From contig NC_014297.1 in NCBI RefSeq assembly GCF_000196895.1, positions 1,660,295 to 1,724,294 of the forward strand: 64,000 nucleotides of DNA. The letters run 5' to 3'. Origin of the DNA: Halalkalicoccus jeotgali B3 (GTDB lineage: Archaea > Halobacteriota > Halobacteria > Halobacteriales > Halalkalicoccaceae). Shown here one piece after another: positions 54,109 to 62,389 of the stretch. The position numbers and the translations under genes were made by a program. The notes under the pieces are model-generated. The model had not been told where the DNA came from. It did not search any database and saw only the letters and a list, made by a program, of their open reading frames with translations. Each line of letters begins with the position of its first letter. Positions within the stretch are counted from its first letter, which is position 1.

Positions 54109-55425
54109 TCAGTCGTCGGACTGGGCCACCGCCGGCTCGGCGGCGGTGCTCGCACCGCGTTCCTCGTTTTCGAGAAATTCGTCGGCGTCGATTGCGGCCT
54201 TACAGCCCATCCCGGCCGCGGTGACCGCCTGCTGGTAGTGATAATCCACGACGTCGCCCGCACCGAAAATACCGGGAACGTCCGTTTTCGTCTGGCCGCC
54301 ACCCTTCTCGCCACGCGTTTGCAGGTAGCCCTCGGCGTCCATCTCTACCCCTGTGCCTTCGAGGTACTCGGTGTTGGGGGTGTGGCCGATGGCGATGAAG
54401 AAGGCCCCCACGTCCAGCTCGGAGGACTCCGTCTCGGGGTCGTCGAGTTTCGCCATCGGATGCCCCTCGGGGTGGGTCACGAGCGAGACCTCCTCGACGC
54501 CGTCCTCGGGCGTGCCGTGGATCTCGGTGACCTCGGTGTTCCGGAGGATCTCGACGTTCCCCTCCTCGACCTGTTCCTCGATCCGGTCGACCCAGTAGTC
54601 CTCGGCGCGGAACTCCTCGCGGCGGTGGATCAGATACACCTTCTCGGCGAACTTCGTGAGGAAGTTCGCCTCCTCCATGGCGGCGTCGCCGCCGCCGACG
54701 ACGACCATCTCCTCGCCCCGGAAGAACGCGCCGTCACAGGTCGCACACGTTGAGACGCCGTAGCCCATCATCTCGTCCTCGCCGGGGATCCCCAGCGTCC
54801 GGGCGCTCGCGCCGCTCGCGGCGATGACGGCGTCGGCGGTGTAGACGTCGCCGTTCTTCATGCGTACCTCGTAGGGCCGTCCCGAGTCGTCGACCGACTC
54901 GATGACGCCGTTGATGACGTCGGCGCCGAACTGCGTCGCCTGCTCTTTCATGTTGTTGATCAGCTCCGGGCCGCTGATCCCCTCCGGGAAGCCGGGGTAG
55001 TTCGCGACGTCGGTCGTAAGAGTGAGCTGGCCACCCGGCTCGGTCCCCTCGATGACGAGCGGCTCGTTGTTCGAGCGGGCGGCATAAATTGCCGCAGTCA
55101 GCCCGGCGATCCCGCTGCCGGCGACGACGAGGCGACGGTGTTCGACTTCCGCCTCGGACTCGATTCCCAACTTCTCGTCGAGCTCGCCAGTCTCGTCGAA
55201 GGCGCTGGTTTCGTCCCAGCCGCCGATCAGCTCGTCGTCGATGAAGACTTCGGGGGCGGTCTGGCGACCCTCGGCGCGCTCGACCATCTCCTCGAACAGT
55301 TCCTCGTCCTCCGAGACGTTGTACAGTTCGTACTCGACGCCTTTCGCGTCGAAGAGGTCCGTCGCCTTCTCGCAGTACGGACAGGCGTTTTTCGTGTAGA
55401 TCTCCACTCGTGGCTGGTCGCTCAT
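54109..55425 (-). CDS. Glutaredoxin-thioredoxin reductase fusion
   Basis: The 438-aa protein joins an N-terminal glutaredoxin domain (Cys15-Pro-Tyr-Cys18, TAPEVFIDDELIGGWDE at about 56-72) to a thioredoxin reductase of low-molecular-weight type. The reductase has GSGIAG (103-108), the redox pair Cys227-Ala-Thr-Cys230, VVVGGGDAAM (241-250), and the C-terminal FAD motif GIFGAGDVVDYHYQQAVTAAGMGC. It should pass electrons from NAD(P)H through FAD to the fused glutaredoxin as an internal partner. The C-terminus carries an Ala/Glu-rich tail. Confidence 0.93.
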   Translation of the reverse strand: MSDQPRVEIYTKNACPYCEKATDLFDAKGVEYELYNVSEDEELFEEMVERAEGRQTAPEVFIDDELIGGWDETSAFDETGELDEKLGIESEAEVEHRRLVVAGSGIAGLTAAIYAARSNNEPLVIEGTEPGGQLTLTTDVANYPGFPEGISGPELINNMKEQATQFGADVINGVIESVDDSGRPYEVRMKNGDVYTADAVIAASGASARTLGIPGEDEMMGYGVSTCATCDGAFFRGEEMVVVGGGDAAMEEANFLTKFAEKVYLIHRREEFRAEDYWVDRIEEQVEEGNVEILRNTEVTEIHGTPEDGVEEVSLVTHPEGHPMAKLDDPETESSELDVGAFFIAIGHTPNTEYLEGTGVEMDAEGYLQTRGEKGGGQTKTDVPGIFGAGDVVDYHYQQAVTAAGMGCKAAIDADEFLENEERGASTAAEPAVAQSDD

Positions 55426-55545
55426 GTGCCGACGTTATGTGCGCGCGGTATTTACTTTGCGTCCTCGATGCAGTGTCGGCCGCTACATGTGACGGCGGGA
55501 CGCTCTCCGAAGCCCTTAGGACCGACCTCGGCCGACAACGGGTAT

Positions 55546-55833
55546 ATGCCCGCCGATCTAATCGAGAAAACCGACCGATACGAGAGACTGCTTACGGAGG
55601 CGCTCGACGCTGCCGAACCCGCCGGCGACGAGGGAAGTCCGCTCGCCGATGCCGCCACCGAGTGTCTCGAAATGGCCCGATCGTATCTCGACGACGGACG
55701 GCATTTCCGGGAGAACGACGACCCCGTCAACGCGCTGGCGTCCTTTTCGTACGGCCACGGCTGGCTCGACGCCGGGGCGCGCATCGGCGTGCTGTCGGTC
55801 CCTCGGGACGGTCACCTGTTTACCGTTGACTGA
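55546..55833 (+). CDS. DUF357 family protein
   Basis: The 95-aa soluble protein is helical and matches DUF357: KTDRYERLLTEALDAAEPAG, then CLEMARSYLDDGRHFRENDD and ALASFSYGHGWLDAGARIG. The family occurs in archaea; function unknown. The ATG at 55546 follows a GGGTATATG context, giving a start just after the fused reductase's divergent promoter. Confidence 0.87.
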   Translation: MPADLIEKTDRYERLLTEALDAAEPAGDEGSPLADAATECLEMARSYLDDGRHFRENDDPVNALASFSYGHGWLDAGARIGVLSVPRDGHLFTVD

Positions 55834-56124
55834 TCTCGAACTCCGGACGAATTGTGGACTCGGTTCGAAAACCCTCTTTTGACCGTCAGGTGTCGGGATT
55901 ACTGCGGTCGACTTCGCTCGAACGCACCATCATGACGAGACGTAGTGACGATTCCCACTCCCCGTTGAACACGTCGTCGGGACCGCCGGGGATTCTTGAC
56001 CACCAAATCCGACGAGGGATCCAAATCGCTCAACGGGGATTTGGATACCGAAGCGGGCGCTCGTACTGTAAACGATCGGGATGAACCGCTATTCTTACAT
56101 CGGTAACCGGTCATAGTCCCGATA
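55834..56124. other. 291-bp mostly gene-free region with repeated motif
   Basis: At 55845-55858 lies GGACGAATTGTGGA and at 55862-55880 GGTTCGAAAACCCTCTTTT; related copies lie near 56403 and 56937-56998. A 50-codon frame from 55932 to 56084 has no recognisable product and may be chance. A short inverted repeat CCAAATCC/GGATTTGG is near 56003-56044. Confidence 0.5.
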
Positions 56125-56400
56125 ATGGAGGCCGTTCTCTGGTACGTGCTCACCGGAACCCGCGGGGGGCCGAACCGCGTCCGCCTCCTGCAGGCGATCG
56201 ACGAACGGCCACGCAACGCGAACCAACTCGCCGAGGCTCTCGACCTCGATTACACGACGATCCGCCACCACCTCGACGTGCTGATGGACAACGGGATGGT
56301 TCAGAAAAGCGGCGGCGACTACGGTGCAGTGTACCTGACCACCGATCAGGTCGAGCACCACTGGGAAACCGTCGAAACGATCACCGAACGGGTAGAATGA
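56125..56400 (+). CDS. ArsR-like winged-helix regulator
   Basis: The 91-aa protein is a compact winged helix: WYVLTGTRGGPNRVRLLQAIDE, the recognition helix NANQLAEALDLDYTTIRHHLDVLMDNGMVQ, and wing KSGGDYGAVYLTTDQVE. It resembles ArsR/DUF7347-like haloarchaeal regulators. The following gene encodes a membrane protein; a repeated motif sits at their junction, so local autoregulation is possible. No ligand is known. Confidence 0.83.
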   Translation: MEAVLWYVLTGTRGGPNRVRLLQAIDERPRNANQLAEALDLDYTTIRHHLDVLMDNGMVQKSGGDYGAVYLTTDQVEHHWETVETITERVE

Positions 56401-56402
56401 GT

Positions 56403-56422
56403 ATGGACGAATTTGGGAAAGT
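56403..56422 (+). promoter_or_regulatory. Repeated upstream motif (copy 2)
   Basis: ATGGACGAATTTGGGAAAGT lies between the wHTH stop and a TATATCC element before the membrane-protein gene. A copy at 56937-56956 differs at three of twenty positions. It may be an operator. Confidence 0.4.
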
Positions 56423-56456
56423 GTATATCCGAACGCGGCGGAAAGGGGGATCGTAG

Positions 56457-56858
56457 ATGGGTCCCTGGACAGCAGCCATCGCCACGACTATCGGAGCCCC
56501 CCCGATCCCGCCCTCCCTCGTAGCGACGGTGTGGGCACCGCTTCAGACCGACCCCGGTATCTGGCCGACGGTTGCCCGAATTTCGGTCAGTGCGAACGTC
56601 CTGTTGTTGGCCGTTCTGGGCGCCATTTGGGCGCGCAACTACTGGCAGTTCCGGTCGAAACACACCCTCGGGCTGCTCGTCTTCTCGATTCTCCTGCTCG
56701 CGGAGAACGCCCTCGCGCTTTATTACTACATGATCGATCCGATGCTCGCCGGGTGGTTCGCGACCGCCGTCCCCGCCATCGCCTGGCGCGCGATGATGCT
56801 GCTTCACGTCCTCGAAACGGTCGCCCTGCTCTTTCTCGCGTGGGTGACGTGGGACTGA
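56457..56858 (+). CDS. Four-segment haloarchaeal membrane protein
   Basis: The 133-aa protein has about four hydrophobic segments (for example VARISVSANVLLLAVLGAIWA, LGLLVFSILLLAENALALYYY and MMLLHVLETVALLFLAWVTW). No named family is recognised. It follows the winged-helix gene by 56 nt with a repeated motif and a TATA element between, so it is likely controlled by that regulator. A redox or stress membrane role is possible but unproven. Confidence 0.78.
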   Translation: MGPWTAAIATTIGAPPIPPSLVATVWAPLQTDPGIWPTVARISVSANVLLLAVLGAIWARNYWQFRSKHTLGLLVFSILLLAENALALYYYMIDPMLAGWFATAVPAIAWRAMMLLHVLETVALLFLAWVTWD

Positions 56859-56936
56859 ACCGACGCCCTCGAACGGCTCGCACCCCCCTCCGGTTTTCGA
56901 ACCCCAATACCGTTTGAACCCCGATCGACCGGGACG

Positions 56937-56956
56937 ATGGACGAAATTGGGAGAGT
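56937..56956 (+). promoter_or_regulatory. Repeated upstream motif (copy 3)
   Basis: ATGGACGAAATTGGGAGAGT shares 17 of 20 positions with the copy at 56403-56422. A second shared element GGTTCGGAAAACGCTCTTTTA follows at 56978-56998, with a TTTTA TATA-like part before the ferritin gene. Confidence 0.4.
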
Positions 56957-57040
56957 CTCCGGATGGAGTACGGACGTGGTTCGGAAAACGCTCTTTTAGC
57001 GATCCGTCGTCGTTCCAACCGCGCAAACGCGCACCCAACC

Positions 57041-57754
57041 ATGCGAGAGACCGACCCCACGAACGACGGAACGAACCGAAAGAAGACGAACAGCACATCA
57101 CGACGACGCTTCATGGCTGCCTCGGCGCTGGTCGGGGCCGGAGCGTTCGGCCTCGGCGGACCGGTCGGAGCGGTCGCGGCCGACGAACACGGCGGCGGGA
57201 TGGATGACAGTGGGATGAGCGGCGAGTTCGAGGACGACATTGCCATCCTGAACTACGCGCGGACCCTCGAATTCCTCGAGGCCGAGTTCTACCGTCGGGG
57301 CCTCGACACCCTCGGTTGTTCGGGTCTGCTGGATGCGTCGCTCCTCGCGGACTTCGGCCAGCCGATTCGTACGCGCGTCTTCGACGACCTCACGGTCATC
57401 CGCGACCACGAGTTCGCCCACGCCGAGGTGCTCGGGAAGACCATCGAAGACCTCGGCGGTGACCCGATCGAACAACCGGAGTTCGACTTCGGTACCGCGG
57501 TCGAGGACCCCGACGAGTTCCTCGTTACCGCCGCGATCCTCGAGGACACCGGCGTCGGCGCCTACGCCGGTGCGGCTCCGTCGATTCAGAACGCGGAACT
57601 CGTTCCCCCGGCCCTGAGCATCCACTCGGTCGAGGCCCGCCACGCATCGTTCCTGCGTGTCCTCGGTGGCGAAGTCGGCTTCCCGGCGGCGTTCGACGAG
57701 GCGCTGAGCCGCGAGGAGGTCCTCGAACGCGCCGCCCCCTTCATCGTCGAGTAA
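57041..57754 (+). CDS. Tat-exported ferritin-like protein
   Basis: The 237-aa protein has a Tat signal (SRRRFMAASALVGAGAFGLGG) without a lipobox, then a ferritin-like four-helix domain: AILNYARTLEFLEAEFYRRGL, TVIRDHEFAHAEVLGKTIEDL and SIHSVEARHASFLRVLGGE. Glu and His residues in these helices resemble a di-iron site (for example Glu in LEAEFYR, His in DHEFAHAE, Glu/His in VEARHAS). It may be exported to bind metal or handle oxidants. The ATG at 57041 starts the Tat leader; an upstream extension was rejected. Confidence 0.82.
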   Translation: MRETDPTNDGTNRKKTNSTSRRRFMAASALVGAGAFGLGGPVGAVAADEHGGGMDDSGMSGEFEDDIAILNYARTLEFLEAEFYRRGLDTLGCSGLLDASLLADFGQPIRTRVFDDLTVIRDHEFAHAEVLGKTIEDLGGDPIEQPEFDFGTAVEDPDEFLVTAAILEDTGVGAYAGAAPSIQNAELVPPALSIHSVEARHASFLRVLGGEVGFPAAFDEALSREEVLERAAPFIVE

Positions 57755-57803
57755 CCCCGTCTGACGCCTCCTTCCTCCAGTTCTTCACGATCGATCACCA
57801 AAG

Positions 57804-57823
57804 GTATATACGAAACATTTAAG
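57804..57823 (+). promoter_or_regulatory. Tandem TATA elements upstream of TFB gene
   Basis: GTATATA near 57806 and ATTTAAG near 57820 place possible starts near 57834 and 57847, about 80-93 nt before ATG 57927. This implies a leader, or use of an in-frame GTG at 57843. Confidence 0.4.
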
Positions 57824-57926
57824 TAGCTTTCGGTGTTACATAGTGTTAGGAAGCAACGAGGCCTCCGGGATTTCTTCAAGGGATACTCCCGCCGGAGCGC
57901 ACTCTCGCCGTCATACGATCATACCC

Positions 57927-58934
57927 ATGAAAGAACGAACATTCACTAACGAGTCGGTCGCCGAGACCGAACGAGAGGAGACCGAGGAGACGACCGAAAA
58001 CGAGACCGAACTCACCTGTCCCGAGTGTGGCGGCCGTCTCGAGACGGACACCGAACACGGCGAGACGGTCTGTTCAGCCTGTGGCCTCGTTGTCGAGGAG
58101 AACGAGATCGATCGCGGGCCCGAGTGGCGCGCCTTTGACTCCGCCGAGCGCGACCAGAAGTCGCGTGTCGGCGCGCCCACCACGACGATGATGCACGATA
58201 AGGGTCTCTCGACCAATATCGGCTGGCAGAACAAGGACGCCTACGGCAACACGCTTTCGAACCGCCAGCGCCAGAAGATGCAACGCCTCCGCACGTGGAA
58301 CGAGCGCTTTCGCACGCGAAACTCCAAGGAGCGAAACCTCAAGCAGGCACTCGGCGAGATCGACCGGATGGCGAGCGCATTGGGCCTCCCGAAGAACGTC
58401 CGGGAGACCGCGAGCGTGATCTACCGACGGGCGCTCGAGGAGGATCTCCTGCCCGGCCGGTCGATCGAGGGCGTCGCCACCGCGAGCCTCTATGCGGCCG
58501 CCCGCCAGGCCGGCACGCCGCGAAGCCTCGACGAGATCGTCCAGGTTTCGCGGATCGATCGGATGGAGCTCACCCGCACGTACCGGTACGTAATCCGGGA
58601 ACTCGATCTGGAGGTCCAGCCCGCAGACCCCGAGAGCTACGTTCCCCGGTTCGCTTCGGACCTCGAACTCTCGGACGAGGCCGAACACCGCGCGCGCGAA
58701 CTGCTCTCGAACGCGAAGCAGTCGGGCATCCACAGCGGGAAATCGCCCGTGGGACTCGCGGCCGCGGCGGTCTACGCCGCGGCCCTGTTGACAAACGAGA
58801 AGGTCACGCAGGCTGAAGTGAGCGAGGTCGCGAACATCTCCGAGGTGACGATCCGAAACCGGTACAAGGAGCTGCTTCAGGCCGATGATACGAGCCCCGC
58901 AGCGGGCGCAGCGAGCGCGGAAGTCGCGGACTGA
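57927..58934 (+). CDS. tfb: Transcription initiation factor TFB
   Basis: The 335-aa general factor has an N-terminal zinc ribbon (Cys31, Cys34, Cys49, Cys52), the B-reader/linker (RGPEWRAFDSAERDQKSRVG) and two cyclin repeats (about 130-220 and 225-315; NRQRQKMQRLRTWNERF, AAARQAGTPRSLDEIVQ, GLAAAAVYAAALLTNEKVTQ). It recruits RNA polymerase to TATA-bound TBP. Haloarchaea have several TFB paralogues, so this may serve a gene subset. An in-frame GTG at 57843 would add 28 residues; the family N-terminus supports ATG 57927. Confidence 0.95.
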   Translation: MKERTFTNESVAETEREETEETTENETELTCPECGGRLETDTEHGETVCSACGLVVEENEIDRGPEWRAFDSAERDQKSRVGAPTTTMMHDKGLSTNIGWQNKDAYGNTLSNRQRQKMQRLRTWNERFRTRNSKERNLKQALGEIDRMASALGLPKNVRETASVIYRRALEEDLLPGRSIEGVATASLYAAARQAGTPRSLDEIVQVSRIDRMELTRTYRYVIRELDLEVQPADPESYVPRFASDLELSDEAEHRARELLSNAKQSGIHSGKSPVGLAAAAVYAAALLTNEKVTQAEVSEVANISEVTIRNRYKELLQADDTSPAAGAASAEVAD

Positions 58935-59030
58935 ATCGAGCTTGAAGGTGTTAGGCAATGAATAAGTCCGCGTATCCGGCGCTTACCCGCCCTCTGTCAC
59001 TGATTCTACGTGTGTCAATGGAACTCAGGA

Positions 59031-59040
59031 TACTAATATA
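59031..59040 (+). promoter_or_regulatory. TATA box of UPF0058 gene
   Basis: TACTAATATA is centred about 30 nt before ATG 59069. Confidence 0.55.
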
Positions 59041-59068
59041 ACCCTGCAACTGTAACGGTTGAGTGCTC

Positions 59069-59302
59069 ATGAAAAAGCAGGAGCTCATCCACCTTCACGG
59101 CCTGCTGGCAGAGGTTTCGAACCACTACGAGCAACACGCTGGCACCCCCGATTTCGAGGAGTACGAGTCGCTGGGCGTACGGCCCACTTCGATTCACAAA
59201 TCGAAGACTGACCACAAAGCTGCCGTCTTCGCCATCGCGACCGGCATCACGTCCGACATCACCGAAGAGTCACAGGAAGCGGTCGCCGCACAGGCCGACT
59301 GA
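59069..59302 (+). CDS. UPF0058 family protein
   Basis: The 77-aa protein starts MKKQELIHLHGLLAEVSNHYE and ends HKAAVFAIATGITSDITEE, typical of UPF0058. It is soluble and helical, conserved in archaea, and uncharacterised. A GTG two codons upstream (59063) is close to the predicted transcript start, so initiation there is possible. Confidence 0.9.
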   Translation: MKKQELIHLHGLLAEVSNHYEQHAGTPDFEEYESLGVRPTSIHKSKTDHKAAVFAIATGITSDITEESQEAVAAQAD

Positions 59303-59413
59303 GCCTCAGACGTTCTTCGGACGTCCTATCGTCGACGAGCGCCGCCGCCGGCGTTTGGCGTCGATAACCGAATTAAGACTGTCGTTAATCGGAGAGGTGT
59401 CGCCGTTTCACCG

Positions 59414-59851
59414 CTACTCGAGTAGGTCGTCGAACTCCGGTAACATCTCCTCGCCGCCGTCTCCCCGTTCGTCCCCGTCTCCCTCCTCGTCGGCGTCGGC
59501 TTCCTCCTCGTCGTCCGATTCGATGATTTCGACCTCCAGAACGTCGAGCGGGATGTTGCGCAGGCGCTGGCCGATCTCCTTGCGGGCGATCCGCGAGGCG
59601 TGTTCCTCGCGCTCGACGTTGAAGACCGTCATCTCGAGTTCGAGGGCAACGAGTGCCTCGTCGGCGACGATGAAGACGGGTTCGAGTTCCTCGCCGCCCG
59701 GGGACGTACGCGAGCCCATCGAGATCTCGACGTAGTTCAGGTCGGGATTGAGCATCTCGCCGGTCTTCGAGATGGCGATCCGTACGGCCTCGTCGGCCGT
59801 GGAGACGTCGTACACCGGAACGGCCGCCTCAACGACAACTCGACAGTCCAT
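59414..59851 (-). CDS. DUF555 (UPF0212) family protein
   Basis: The 145-aa protein starts MDCRVVVEAAVPVYDVSTADEAV and has NPDLNYVEISMG and EIGQRLRNIPLDVLEVEIIE, then an acidic C-terminal tail (DDEEEADADEEGDGD) unusual in length. DUF555 is an archaeal family of unknown function. The ATG at 59851 matches its usual N-terminus. An upstream open extension was not accepted. Confidence 0.88.
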   Translation of the reverse strand: MDCRVVVEAAVPVYDVSTADEAVRIAISKTGEMLNPDLNYVEISMGSRTSPGGEELEPVFIVADEALVALELEMTVFNVEREEHASRIARKEIGQRLRNIPLDVLEVEIIESDDEEEADADEEGDGDERGDGGEEMLPEFDDLLE

Positions 59852-59936
59852 GGTCACTGTGAACATCACGAGCCAGGTGCATGAATGTTGCCTCGAAACC
59901 ACAACCCACAAGCGTTCACTCTCCCGAGAAAGAGCG

Positions 59937-60830
59937 ATGGAACGTGGGACGATCCCGCTTGAAACGTGTCCCGGCGGCCTCGATCTCCGAGCGACCCTCG
60001 AGAGCGGCCAGTCCTATCGCTGGCGACGCGAGGACGGTCTGCTGTACGAGGGCGTTCCGGGTGGGTGGTACCACACGGTCCTCGACGGGAATCTGATCCG
60101 GGTCCGCCAGACTGACCGCGCACTCGAGTGGGAGTCGACGACCGATGCGGTTCCGTACTTGCGTCGGCTCCTCAGGCTCGACGACGACCTAGACGCGATC
60201 GTCGGGACCGGCCCCGACGACCCGCTATTATGCGAGGCCTACGCCGCCCACAGGGGGCTACGGATCGTCAACGACCCCGTCTTCGCCTGCCTGATCTCGT
60301 TCATCTGTTCGGCACAGATGCGCGTCGGGCGAATACACGGAATGCAGACGACGCTTGCCGACCGGTTCGGGGCGAGCCTGGACGTCGATGGACGCACCTA
60401 CCACGCGTTTCCGACGCCCGACCAGCTGGCGAGCACGAGCGTCGAGGAACTGCGCGACTGTTCGTTGGGGTATCGCGCCCCCTACGTCAAGCGCACGGCG
60501 GAGATGGTCGCCGGTGGCGAAGCCCACCCCGCGGAGGCCCGGGGGCTGGATTACGAGACCGCCCGCGAGTTCCTCACGCGCTTTGTCGGCGTCGGAAACA
60601 AGGTCGCCGACTGCGTACTGCTGTTCTCGCTGGGCTACCTCGAGGCCGTGCCGCTGGATACGTGGATCCGGTCGGCCATCGAGGAGTACTATCCGGAGTG
60701 TGACCGGGACTCATACCGCGAGACCTCGCGGGCGATCCGCGAGCGCCTCGGGGGAGAGTACGCGGGCTACGCCCAGACGTACGTCTTTCATCACCTCCGG
60801 ACGGCCGGGACGGCCGAAGCCGGAGAATGA
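59937..60830 (+). CDS. OGG1-like DNA glycosylase
   Basis: The 297-aa protein has an OGG-type N-terminal domain (LETCPGGLDLRATLESGQSYRWR) and a helix-hairpin-helix domain (VGVGNKVADCVLLFSLG, 217-232) with catalytic Lys222 and Asp241 (VPLDTW). These match the OGG1 Lys249/Asp268 pair, so it should excise 8-oxoguanine and cut the AP site. With MutY at 14.2 kb it covers both faces of 8-oxoG damage. The ATG at 59937 begins the domain. Confidence 0.9.
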   Translation: MERGTIPLETCPGGLDLRATLESGQSYRWRREDGLLYEGVPGGWYHTVLDGNLIRVRQTDRALEWESTTDAVPYLRRLLRLDDDLDAIVGTGPDDPLLCEAYAAHRGLRIVNDPVFACLISFICSAQMRVGRIHGMQTTLADRFGASLDVDGRTYHAFPTPDQLASTSVEELRDCSLGYRAPYVKRTAEMVAGGEAHPAEARGLDYETAREFLTRFVGVGNKVADCVLLFSLGYLEAVPLDTWIRSAIEEYYPECDRDSYRETSRAIRERLGGEYAGYAQTYVFHHLRTAGTAEAGE

Positions 60831-60865
60831 AAGGCTATAGGCCCCGACCGTCCTAGCGAGAGGCA

Positions 60866-61468
60866 ATGGACTCGGCGCCGAATCGGTTGAACGCTGCCCG
60901 ACGGGCGATCAAGCCGCCGATCCACCGGCTGTTCGACTGGGCGTTCGGGGGCTATGCGATGACCGACAACACCGAGGAGGAGTACGTCGGGACCGTCCAG
61001 ATGTCCCAGCCGGAACTCGAAACGCTGCTCGCGAACGCGGGCTTCCGGCGAAACGTGGTCTCCTCGCTCAAAGTTCGCATCGATGGCAACATCTCCGATG
61101 GCTCGTGGGCCTGGCGCGAGTCTCCGCTCGCGGACTGGCAACTGCACGTCATTCTCCACGATGTCGGCGAGAGCGTCGAGGTCTACGCTCACTGGGAGTA
61201 CTCCTGGATCACCAACCCGATCAAACACTACGCCGCGACCGGCTGTAGCCCCGAGCGGGGCGTCGAGATGACCCGGACGTTCCTCGGGAACTACCACAGC
61301 GGGACGTATCCCGACGGGATCCCCTTCGAGATCGAGTCGTTCTACTGGCGAAAGCCGTGGTATCTCACCCGCCTGCACAACGTCAGCGAGCGGGTCAACG
61401 GCGGGGCGGAGCGCCTCGAGAAGTGGGCGAGCGGGGTCAAACGCAGCATCAGCGCCCGGCGGTCGTGA
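60866..61468 (+). CDS. Conserved haloarchaeal hypothetical protein (200 aa)
   Basis: The protein starts MDSAPNRLNAARRAIKPPIHRLF and has NTEEEYVGTVQMSQPELETLL, DGSWAWRESPLADWQLHVILH, WEYSWITNPIKHYAATGCSP and IESFYWRKPWYLTRLH. No named family is recognised. It is soluble and lies 36 nt after the glycosylase, in an apparent run with acylphosphatase. Two Trp-rich strands suggest a beta fold. Function is unknown. Confidence 0.78.
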   Translation: MDSAPNRLNAARRAIKPPIHRLFDWAFGGYAMTDNTEEEYVGTVQMSQPELETLLANAGFRRNVVSSLKVRIDGNISDGSWAWRESPLADWQLHVILHDVGESVEVYAHWEYSWITNPIKHYAATGCSPERGVEMTRTFLGNYHSGTYPDGIPFEIESFYWRKPWYLTRLHNVSERVNGGAERLEKWASGVKRSISARRS

Positions 61469-61508
61469 GACGGGGAGGAACTTTACCGCTGGGGGATGAC
61501 GTCGACCC

Positions 61509-61784
61509 ATGTCCCGCACACGCGCACACCTCTTCGCCTCGGGAACCGTACAGGGCGTCTACTACCGCGCAAGTACGCGCGATACCGCCCGCGAACACGG
61601 CGTCTCGGGCTGGGTGAGAAACGTCGATGACGGCCGGGTCGAGGCGGTCTTCGAGGGGACGAGGGAGGACGTCGAGGCGATGGTCGGCTGGTGTCACGAG
61701 GGGTCGCCGGCCGCACAGGTCGAGGACGTCGAAGTCGAGTACGGCGAGCCCGAGGGGATCGAGGGCTTCGAGATCCGTCGGTAG
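61509..61784 (+). CDS. Acylphosphatase
   Basis: The 91-aa protein matches acylphosphatase: RTRAHLFASGTVQGVYYRASTRDTA with the substrate Arg, and SGWVRNVDDGRVEAVFEG with the catalytic Asn. It hydrolyses acyl phosphates such as carbamoyl or 1,3-bisphosphoglycerate. It converges on the Pyr_excise-like gene, with stops adjacent (61784/61785). Confidence 0.94.
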   Translation: MSRTRAHLFASGTVQGVYYRASTRDTAREHGVSGWVRNVDDGRVEAVFEGTREDVEAMVGWCHEGSPAAQVEDVEVEYGEPEGIEGFEIRR

Positions 61785-62291
61785 CTACCGCTCACTCCGA
61801 CGGCCGTCGGGTGCGTACGCCGCGAGCCACGGCGGTTCGTCGGTGTGGTTCCACTCGGCCCACGCGGCCTTTTCGCCGGCGTAGTACGCCCGGTAGGCCT
61901 CGACGGGATCCTCGCGTTTGTACTCCTCGGGCATCGCCTGCGGGCGAGGCGTCGGCTCCGCCGTGGGAAAGGCTATCCCTCCGGAGTCGATCCGCTCGAT
62001 GACGTCCCAACTGGCGTGGTTCTCCTCCTTGCCGTAGCGCTCTGTGAACTCGGTGTTGAGTGCACGGGCGTGCTCGCGAAGCCGGAGCCAGTTCGCCCGC
62101 GACTCGCCAGCCCACTTCGTCACGGGGTGGCCGGTATGGGTCGACTTGTAGAGAAAGTCGGCCTCGTAGCCGTTCTCCCTGGCCGCGGTACAGAGGACCT
62201 GTGCCGCCTCCAGCAGCATCTTGTTGACGTGCTGATCGCAGTGATAGCGAGCGGCCAGTCGCGGGTCCTCGTCGAGCCAGAAGACGTTCAT
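61785..62291 (-). CDS. Pyrimidine-dimer glycosylase/endonuclease V-like (Pyr_excise) protein
   Basis: The 168-aa protein begins MNVFWLDEDPRLAARYHCDQH and continues VNKMLLEAAQVLCTAAREN, as in archaeal and phage proteins annotated as pyrimidine dimer glycosylase or endonuclease V-like. The Asp/His-rich N-terminus and THTGHPVTKWAG are conserved in that group. Catalysis is inferred from the family and not proven here. The ATG at 62291 gives the family start; an upstream extension was rejected. Confidence 0.78.
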   Translation of the reverse strand: MNVFWLDEDPRLAARYHCDQHVNKMLLEAAQVLCTAARENGYEADFLYKSTHTGHPVTKWAGESRANWLRLREHARALNTEFTERYGKEENHASWDVIERIDSGGIAFPTAEPTPRPQAMPEEYKREDPVEAYRAYYAGEKAAWAEWNHTDEPPWLAAYAPDGRRSER

Positions 62292-62389
62292 ACGTAGGGG
62301 AGAGATCGGAGCGAAATGAGAGCGTCGTCCGGCCACTGTCCTATTCCGACGTCCGCAATCTTCAACGACCGTCCCCTCGAAGCCCGCGT

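Noticed and set aside
55932-56084. 50-codon frame in the 55.8 kb gap
   Set aside because: No recognisable product, no ribosome-binding or promoter fit, and unremarkable codon use.
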